Source: Catenaria anguillulae PL171 (Eukaryota > Blastocladiomycota > Blastocladiomycetes > Blastocladiales > Catenariaceae). Taken from it: DNA of 64,000 nt. Positions 45,556-54,385 of the stretch are shown here, piece by piece (position 1 is the stretch's first letter; each line of letters opens with the position of its first letter). A program made the position numbers and the translations under genes. The notes beneath the pieces are model-generated. The model made no database searches and was not told where the DNA came from. It saw only the letters and a program-made list of their open reading frames with translations. Location of the stretch: assembly GCA_002102555.1 (NCBI GenBank), contig MCFL01000016.1, forward strand, positions 434,001 to 498,000. Reading direction: 5' to 3'.

Positions 45556-48500
45556 ATGCAACAAGACATGGCGAGACAGAGCTTGACACGTATCATATGC
45601 AGGACCGCGATGGCAGCGTTCATGGTTTCTGTCTGGCTCATCCCAGCAGTGGCCACTCAAGTAAACAATGGGACGAATCTTGGTGTGCCGCCCGTGCGGG
45701 TCCTCTACTTGGATGGACACACGGCTCAGTACAAGGCTGCATTTCAAGATTACGTGAACGCATGGTCCAGGACGTCGGGCATCCCGATATCGATTGTGAT
45801 TCCCAAAGTGACTGGTGTGCTTGTCGTTGATGGTATGTGTGCAACTTGAGACGTGTGGACGAACTTTGCGATCAAGATGTGTATTTTAACGGTTTGCTTC
45901 AGAATACATGTCAATGCTGAACGTCATGACAGCGCAAAACAAGTCGTTTTGGGACATGTATGGCTACAGTGTGTGGTTACTTCCACCCAGACTCGATGCT
46001 CACACACATTCCCATTTTTTCCCAGTGTTTACATTGATGGTGCAAACGATCTGTCCTTGCCAATGCGACGCACATTGTAACGAAAACACGACTGACTGAC
46101 TGAATGTCATTCATGTGGCAGTCATCTGGCCTGCGCTCTATACTGGCCTGCTCCTACCGCTCAACAATTTCCTGTCTCCTGGGTTCCTGGAACGTTTCGA
46201 TCCTGGATTCATTCCCGCGGCGACAGTTGACAATCAAATGTGCGTTCGGATACGCCGTTATTGTGCTGACGTTTCTGATTCTTCTGTGCTCCGCTTGCGC
46301 AGATATGTTTTACCAGAGTCGACGCCCAAGGTAGGACTGTATTACAGGGCGGATTTGCTTGCCAAGTACAACTTCACGTCTCCTCCTAAAACAGTACACA
46401 TGACCAAATCTGATTCTATAGCCCCAGATAGAATCAAATGTCTGACGATTGCTTCAACAGTGGACTGAGGTGGAACACATGATCAAAACGATTGTACCAG
46501 CCGAGCGGGCTCGAGGCAACTCAGTGCTCGAGGGTTACATTGGCCAATTGCGCCGTACGAGGGGCTGACGTGCAACATCATGGAACTACTCGGGACAACT
46601 GGAGGCATGATTGAGCCTGACAACTCGCTTTCGGTTGTGGCAAATCCGCTGCCATGTCAGAAACGCTCACAGTCATGTCCATGTTTCAACGCTGGTTCCA
46701 GGAAGGGCTCATTCCAGCCACTGGGATTCAAGCAGGCGAGGAGCAGGGCCGCAAATTGTTTCAATCGGGACAGGTTTTGTTCATGCGCAACTGGCATATC
46801 AAGTCATACTTGGCAGTCGATGGCGGAATCGGAGCAATTGCACCGATGCCTGGGCTCACGGAAACGACGAGAGGAATGGCTACCAATGGCGCCAATTACC
46901 TTGGGGTCAACAGGAACACGATTGACAAGGCAAGGACGGTCAAGGCGCTTGAGTACTTGCTGAGCGAGGATCCACAGTGGTGGTGGGTGAGAAAAGCCGG
47001 TCAGCTTCCAACAAAAACGAGCATGCTCTCTGGTACGCAAGTAAAGATTGACCCAGAGCGGGAGAACCTTGAGACGCTAACTCCTCTCCTGACTTGGAAA
47101 CAGATGGCTCGCTTTGCAACCTGACGGAAACATGTACCCTCGCCAATTTGACTGTGCGCTCACATTCTCGCTCGCCATTTCCAGACGGCAGAACGGACAC
47201 TCATGCACTGCCAGTTTTATTCATCATCGTGAACAACCAGATTGTGTCCCGTCCCTCTGCACAAACAGGTCCAAGTACCCACAAGTCTCGGCCATCTTGT
47301 TCAACAACTGGCACCCATGCTTGCAAATCGAATGACCCCCGAAGAATGCGTTGACAAGATGAAATGGGAACTGGCTGAGCTTCTCAACATAAACCTTCTC
47401 GGGCCGCCGTTGAGTACCCAATGGTTCAGTCCAACAGGAGTCGCTGCCGTTGTGACACATCTCATGTCTCAACTTGCTATAATTGCCGCTGCATATCCCC
47501 TAGTCGCCCAACGCAAGCACTGGTCGCGAGACCAACGCCGCGCATCTCCTCGCTTGATGCTTGTACTCTTGTTTGGCTACTCGTTGCGAACGGGTGGTCG
47601 CTCTCATTTCTCGGTCAGCCATCGACGGAAACCTGCATTTTGCGGGCAATCACGCCAGGATTAGCCTGGGCGATTGTGCTTGCCATCATGGCCGTGCAAG
47701 ATTTGCAAGTATACCTCATCATGACCAGCCCTCTTCGCGCCGTTGCCATGAGCGTCAACAAGCGATTACGTGTCTATCTTGTTGCTTCACAACTGATGCA
47801 GTGGCTCATGACTGGAATGTACCTGTTCCTCGCCCGTCCTGTCCCAACAGTTGTCAAGGTTGGCCGAGTTTACCAATACTTTAGCTGTCAGTTGAGTTCT
47901 CGTCGTAGCGTCCCGTATGAGGCAGAACTGATCACGCTTGTTGTTCCCATTGCGCTCATGGCCGTCAACACTTGGCTGGCAGCTCGAACGGAAGTGGTGG
48001 AAAACATGAAGACTGTGAGCCGAGTCCCAGTGCTTCGAGTGGTGTATTTGATGCTTGTGACGGGTTTGATATCGGTACAGCCTTAAGTCTTCTTGGTGCG
48101 TCTCTGCAATATCCCCAGAAGACGGGGAACTTATTGTGTACATCATTGTAGATTACGGTCACAATGGTTCAGCTCCTGGACCCATCGACCCGCACACTTG
48201 TCATTTCGGCGTCTTGTTTCATCCAAACCATCGGCGTTATTCGGCTCTATGTGCAGCCTCGACTGGCCCCCGACACCTCGACTTCGTCATCCGCTTGGAT
48301 GGGCGAGTCTCAGGCTGTGGTCACAACACTACCAGAGCGACTTGGGTCCAGTATGCGCAAGCCTCAGATGTCAGGTGGATTCGCAACCGACGAGGAAAAC
48401 GACTGTGCAATACTGCGCAAGTCCGAGTTCTTCACATGTCGGACCGCGTCATCGGTCAAGGCGTTGGATGTGAAGCCAAGCTTGCCGTGTTTGGTCATTC

Positions 48501-48917
48501 TGCTGCGGGAATGTGGTACTCTCTTGCTCATCGAGGTTCGTTTGGTAGATTTTGGAAGAATTCTCTTTGAAACTCACCACAGAAGATTAGGCAGCAAATG
48601 GAAAGCGTCGCCGACATGCGATAAAACTTGGCCATGGTCGCTTGCGATCAATCGAGATGATGCCACAAACGTCGGCAAATAGGTTGGTCGTTCAAGGGCT
48701 CAAGTTGCATCTCCAAGGTGGCAAATGCGTTGAAATGACATGCTCGGGCACACTGGCACATGTGGGCAAGACTGTTGTGCAGTGGAGAAGCGAGCTAGCC
48801 GAGTTTGTGTTGGAGCTAGAGGGCCAAGACGAGCCTCAAAGCCAAGGTCGAGCAGATGTTCAGGCAATCGACCAGCTCCAGTCAGTAGGAGCTGTGCAGA
48901 CGCTTGGTAGAATGTAA
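45556..48917 (+). CDS. Solute-binding ectodomain / class C-like 7TM receptor, copy 6 (five single-base breaks)
   Basis: Ten exons: 45556-45832, 45903-45957, 46026-46039, 46122-46239, 46303-46393, 46461-47032, 47104-47153, 47241-48074, 48152-48535, 48591-48917. Splice sites are all good and exon lengths equal those of copies 1, 5 or 7 once five missing bases are allowed: near 46548, 46646, 47272, 47315 and 47577. The large 7TM exon then becomes 837 nt, exactly as in copy 5. Motifs: VRVLYLDG, VIWPALYTGLLLPL, GLYYRADLLAKYNFTSPP, LFMRNWHIKSYL, Cys-pair exon LCNLTETCTLANLT, SWSRDQRRASPRLM-type loop 1, TCILRAITPG, QYFSC, GVIRLYVQPRL. Either the gene is intact under a locally poor assembly or it is a very young pseudogene. 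The C-terminal module is present. Confidence 0.8.
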
Positions 48918-49030
48918 GATAGAGTCTCCATTGAGACCAGTTCCCACAGCTCACTGTCATGTCACGATTGACGTGTTGCGTTGCGAAGTTGCTGTTGTGC
49001 ACTGCGGGCAACCCCACTTAAACCACGGTA

Positions 49031-52000
49031 ATGAACCTAGCTACCGCTATTGTATCAGTCATTGCAATGCACCACATGGCACTTCATTTTCTTCGGGTAT
49101 TGACCGTCATGCGATCATGGTCATTTTCGCTGCCGCTCCGAATCACCTCAGTCTTCCTTGCAAGCCTGATCATGCAAACGACACGGCCAGCAGCAGCCAC
49201 GTCTACATTTTCTCCCGTCCGAATACTGTTTCTGGATGGATACACATCGGCGTATTTATCTGGATACCGAGACTACCTCAAGACATGGACCACAACCACT
49301 GGAATCGAGCTGTCGGCGAATTTCGGGAATGTTTCTGGTGATATGACTGTGAATGGTCCGGAATGAACCCCAGCCTGTCGCAGCCATTACGCACGGCTGA
49401 TAAAGCGTTGATAGCTCAGAGTACAGTCGCGAGCTGGGATTAATGGGCGAGCAACAGCGAGGGTTCTGGGACATGTGCGTGCCGGGGTTTATTGAGGTGA
49501 GCGACGGAAAACTGACAACAGCCTTGTTACCTATCGCTGATGTAGAGTCTTCATCGATGGTATACCTTCAAACCCAAAGATGTGACTGAGTCATGTTTTC
49601 TGATCATAATCGATTGCCTGTCGCATAGTCATTTGGCCAGCTCTTTACATTGATTTTCTCTTGCCTCTCGACAACGAATTGACGTCGGGCTACGTTGACG
49701 GATTCGACCCTGGGTTGATTCCAGCAGCCACTGTCAACAATCGCCTGTACGTCGCCAACCTTTTTCTCTTATCCGCGCGAAGGCCTTGTCCCGAACACTG
49801 ACTGGCATGTACTTGGCATGATGTGGATTAGATATGCCCTTCCCAACGCAGGGAGTAAGGTCGGACTCTACTACCGAAAAGACTTGCTGCTCAAGTACAA
49901 CTTTACTGGCCCGCCCAAGACGGTATGTTTTCTAGTATCTGTCAAGCTGTCTGCTTTGATGTCCAAGCCGCATGAATCTCAACATCATGGCAACAGTGGG
50001 ATGAAGCAGAGCGCATGATTCAAACGATTGTTCCAGCCGAGCGAGCACAAGGCAACTCAAAGCTCCACGGATACATTGGCCAATTCGCACCATACGAGGG
50101 GCTGACTTGCAACATCATGGAGTTTCTCGGCACACCCGGCGGCATGATTGAGCCTGACGGCTCACTCTCCATTGTCAAGGACCCAACTAAAGCGGACGAG
50201 ATAGTTGGCATGATGCGCATGTTTCGAAGATGGATCGAGGTTGGACACATTCCGCAAGTGGGCTTGTTTTCTACCGAGTCGACTGCGGCAAGAATGTTTC
50301 AGTCGGGCGATGTTCTGTTTATGAGGAACTGGCATGTCCGGTCGTGGTTGCCTGTGGATGGCGGCGGCGTTGGAGCTATTGCGCCCATGCCAGGTCGTAC
50401 GGTGCAAGAGTACGGCCGCGCGACCAATGGAGCCATTTACTTGGGCGTTAATCGATTCACAAAGAATCGGACGAGGACAATCAAGGCATTCGAGTATGCA
50501 TTGTCGGAAGGACCTTTGGCTTGGTGGACCGAGAAAGCAGCACAAATCCCGACGCGATCGAGGCAGGCAGCAGGTACAGCACCATTTTCCGTCTTCAACC
50601 CTTTTCTAATCACTGTACTATTCCGAATTGACTCATTCAACAGACCAAAGTGTTTGCCAACTGCTCGAGTCGTGCACACTGACCAACCTGACTGTGCGTG
50701 CGCATCAACTGACTTTTGTTTAGCTATTTCACACATTGACGCTGAGAGTGTCTTCAACAGACCGTTTCCCGTCCATCTGCCGCAACTGGTGCCAAGTATC
50801 CTCGGGTTTCTGCCATCTTGTTCACCAATTGGCACGCCATGCTCGCCGGCAAACTCAGCCCCGAAGCCTGCCTGGACAAGATGAAATGGGAGTTGGCTGA
50901 TTTGCTCAACATCAACTTGCTCGGCGAACCCGCCATTGTCGAATGGAACAGCCCAGCGGGCATTACTGTCGCTGTCCTCGTCATTCTCGCCCAATCCTAC
51001 GTTGTCGTTGCGGGATTTCCGCTCGCGCGAAGCTCAAAGTGGTCGCGTGAGCAGCGCCGTGCATCGCCAAGGTTGATTCTTGCCTTGCTGGGCGGTTTGG
51101 GACTCATGAACTTGTGGCCGTTGGCATATGTGGGTAATCCCACCGTTACGACGTGCATTGCCCGATCCGTGGTGCCTGGAATTGCGTGGACAATTGCGCT
51201 TAGCGTCATGGCTGTCCAGGATTTGCAGGTGTATCTCATCATGACGAGCCCGCTGCGAACAGTGGCCATGGACGTAAATCGGCGGCTGCGCTTGTTTCTT
51301 GTGTCATCGCAATTGGCCCAGATTGCAGTATCGGCCGTATTTGAGGTGTTTGCGGCGCCCACACCGACGATAGTGGCCGTTGGTCGACAGTACCATTATG
51401 CCAGCTGTAGTATCAAGAACGGAAGTGGGATTGAAGCGGTTCTTGCCACTTTATTCATGACGATAGTACTTCTCTTATTCAACACTTGGCTTACTCTGCG
51501 CTTGTCCGTGGCCAACAACTTGAAGACGGTGCATCGCGTTCCCATTGTCCGGGTCATGTACGTGGTTCTGGTCCTCGGGTTCATTGTGGTATGTATGCAT
51601 TAAACGATCTGGTGACAAATGCAATACTAGATGAAGGAATTCGCTTACGACGTTTAGCTTACATGGATCAACAGATTACTGCCGACACTCTTGCGCGACT
51701 TCACCCCTCCACACGCTCGCTCATCATGGCTGCCGTGGCTCTTGTTCATACTGTTGGTGTTTCGCGACTTTACGTGCAACCGCGCATAACGGGCCGTCCT
51801 CCTCGGCATCCCTGGGCTGGATGGGCCAAACTCAAGTCGGAGACGGTGAATCCCGGTCCATGACGACGGTCAGGGCCAGTTTCAGCAGCAAGGACGTATC
51901 CTTGTTCCGACGGTCAGACCTTTTCACATGCCGCGTCGCGACATCGTTGCGAACGCTTGAGTTGAAGCCGAGCGTGGCGTGCTCAGTGGTGCTCATGATG

Positions 52001-52372
52001 GATACAGCGACTTTGATTGCGATTGAGCTCAAGGGGAATGGAAATCAGACCAATGCTGCGATGAGGGCTGGTCGGTTTCGACGGGTAATCAAATTGGAGA
52101 ATGAGCTTGAGTCTGTTGTTGTGACAGAGCAACAAAAGGGACGAGGAAGCGGGGTCGTTGTCCAGTCGATTCGGTTGGCGTTGACGGGAGGGCGGGTCGT
52201 GGAGTTGACATGCTCCCACAGCCTTGAAGCGAAGGTAGCCAAGACGGTTGGCGAGTGGAACGCAGCGTTGAGCGAGCTAGGTCGGGCTCAAGCTGCGGAC
52301 ATGCCACAACAACAGGACCAACGTCGGCATATGCCAGCTGATGCAGACACCGTGACGCAAGCGGATTTTTGA
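49031..52372 (+). CDS. Solute-binding ectodomain / class C-like 7TM receptor, copy 7 (one single-base break)
   Basis: Nine exons: 49031-49355, 49420-49474, 49546-49559, 49629-49746, 49832-49922, 49997-50573, 50644-50693, 50761-51588, 51675-52372 (about 918 aa after one missing base near 51791-51796). Motifs: VRILFLDG, VIWPALYIDFLLPLD, GLYYRKDLLLKYNF, GYIGQFAPYEGLTCN, LFMRNWHVRSWL, Cys-pair exon VCQLLESCTLTNLT, hinge SRPSAATGAKYPRVS, TCIARSVVPG, HYASC, GVSRLYVQPRI. Uniquely, the intron that splits the cytoplasmic tail in the other copies is missing, so the tail is continuous (CRVATSLRTLELKPS ... RFRRVIKLENELESV ... VGEWNAALSEL). This gives the clearest view of the C-terminal module. The first exon also offers an ATG at 49109 directly before the signal-like helix. 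Confidence 0.86.
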
Positions 52373-52796
52373 GGATCATTCAAGACTACCTTGTGATTTA
52401 CTGGTCTATACATGCAAGTATATGGACTTGCATATCCATCGTTGTTTGCCTTGCGCTCATGCGCTCTCTTCAAACGCGCGCGCCCAAAAGGCAGCATACT
52501 GCTGGTTCGCGCGAAAGTTGAACGAGGGTTGTTCAGCCGCAGATCGCATCTCTCGTGGTTCTGTGCAGATCCCTGTTGCGGTTAGTCCTTGCGGTGCGGT
52601 TAGAGCGTGCGGCGAACGAAGGGGGGTGTTCATTTTTACCCTAAACGCGCATATCATATCATAGCAAGAGGTTCCAGTCTTGGAGTCATGAACGTATACA
52701 TCGTCCATGATGCATGATGGAATGCTATTAATTCAGGCGATGATCTGAATAGCAGTCCAGGCAACGCATCCTTCCATCTTGTCCCTCTCCTTGAAG
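52373..52796. other. Intergenic, receptor copy 7 to mitochondrial protein
   Basis: About 420 nt with no recognisable feature. It should hold the 3' end of copy 7 and the promoter of the gene at 52797. Confidence 0.5.
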
Positions 52797-54263
52797 ATGC
52801 TCCACTCTGCCCGATGCGCTATGGCCGCAGTGCGCGCCAGGGTCTGCCCCGGCTCCAGCTCGATGGCTGTTGTTGCTACGGCACTGCCCTCACTGCCTCG
52901 CGTCAGCTTGGCGGCCACATTGGTTCCTCGAATTGCCCATTCCGCAAGCACTGCCTCGGCAGATCCGCCAGTAACGTCTTTTTCCGATCCGCCGTCGACC
53001 ACAACGGGCCAACCTGGTCCGGCGCAGAAGCTTGACCCGCCCGAAATCTCGATTGCGCGCATGCTCCACCACGCCCACCGACGTCAACCACGCCAGGCCA
53101 TTGCCATCTACACGCAGCTCGTCGCCTCGGGCCGGCAGCAACAAGACCAGCTGCTCACGCCTGCGGACCTGCTTGTCCTCATCAACGCCATTCGCCAGCG
53201 CCAGGCATCCCAATCTGACGTTCATGCCCTGGTCGCCATCCTCGACCACCTCGAGCGTCTCGCCCCCGGCTCGTCGCCCGTGCCCGCCATGGAGCTCGCC
53301 GTGGTGCGTGCGGCGCAGTGCAACATGCCCGACGTGGTGTTTACACAATTTGCCAAACTCGAGCAAGCGTGTGCCAACCCTGGCCAGTTGCGGCTCCCTG
53401 CAGTCGCTGCCTTGCTCAACACGCACCGCAAACTCGGCAACCTCGAGCAAGTCCACCAGCTCGCCGCAAAGTATCAGTCCAGTGTAGCGCCCACTGCGCC
53501 TTGGGTGTTTCACCGCATTCGGCTCGACGCAGAAGCCGCACGCAAAGACGACCCGGAGCTCGGCCTGGCCAATGCACGCCGCTTGTTTGCGGAATACATT
53601 GCCAATGAGCCGCAACCCGCGGCGCTCGCAAAGGCCTTTGCACGCATGGCCTTGATTGAGCTCGACAAAGGACACATGGATCAAGCAACGCAAATCATGA
53701 CCGAGTTTGCGCAGCGCAAAGTCGATCCGACCGCATCCACTTGCCATGCACAACTGCGGCTTTCCCTGCTCGCCAATCCAAAGGACATTGACACGGCGCT
53801 TGGGTACTGGCGCCATGAACTTAAACTTGCGCGCAAGGCCGGCCAGGCGGGTCTATCGACCGAGCTCGTTTTGCAGGCCATGCTGGATGCCGGCAAAACC
53901 GATCTAGCCGTCATGGGCGTGCTGAGCGAGTATTCTGCGGCCTGCCGTGCAAATATTGGGTTTGCCCGCGTCAAGTACTCTCCTTATGCGGTGGTCGTGC
54001 GACATTGGCTCAAGCATGCAAGTAACAGCGACAAGGAATCCCTCATTTCAAAGATTGAGAGCGTGTGGATGCAGATTCCGGGCACGCCGTTTTTGCACGA
54101 TTATGCAGTGGAGATGATGTGTCGCGCGTGGATGGCCTTGGGCGAGGAGCACAGGGCGAAGACATTTGTGCAAGAATGTGAAAAGAGGGGGTACGTGCCC
54201 AGGGAGGGAACTGGATGGAGTGTGCAACGTGTTGAAAAGGAGGTGCGATCGAAGATGGAGTAG
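52797..54263 (+). CDS. Probable mitochondrial PPR/TPR-like helical-repeat protein
   Basis: A single exon of 488 aa from the ATG at 52797. The first about 60 residues are Ser/Ala/Arg-rich without acids (MLHSARCAMAAVRARVCP), a typical mitochondrial presequence. The rest is helical, with repeats of 33-37 residues such as ISIARMLHHAHRRQPRQAIA, ADLLVLINAIRQRQ, AFARMALIELDKGHMDQATQ and MMCRAWMALGEEHRAKTF followed by CEKRGYVP. The last resembles the end of a pentatricopeptide motif. Proteins of this kind bind organellar RNA for processing or translation. The repeat family is an inference; TPR is the alternative. Confidence 0.72.
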   Translation: MLHSARCAMAAVRARVCPGSSSMAVVATALPSLPRVSLAATLVPRIAHSASTASADPPVTSFSDPPSTTTGQPGPAQKLDPPEISIARMLHHAHRRQPRQAIAIYTQLVASGRQQQDQLLTPADLLVLINAIRQRQASQSDVHALVAILDHLERLAPGSSPVPAMELAVVRAAQCNMPDVVFTQFAKLEQACANPGQLRLPAVAALLNTHRKLGNLEQVHQLAAKYQSSVAPTAPWVFHRIRLDAEAARKDDPELGLANARRLFAEYIANEPQPAALAKAFARMALIELDKGHMDQATQIMTEFAQRKVDPTASTCHAQLRLSLLANPKDIDTALGYWRHELKLARKAGQAGLSTELVLQAMLDAGKTDLAVMGVLSEYSAACRANIGFARVKYSPYAVVVRHWLKHASNSDKESLISKIESVWMQIPGTPFLHDYAVEMMCRAWMALGEEHRAKTFVQECEKRGYVPREGTGWSVQRVEKEVRSKME

Positions 54264-54385
54264 GCAGTTTGCAACACAAGCAATGTATTGAATATTAGGG
54301 TGTGGGATTCGTTCAAGGAAAAACTCACATTCGACAAAAACAACGTATCACACACAAAAAGAAACCAGACTCGCTCGTGCAAACC

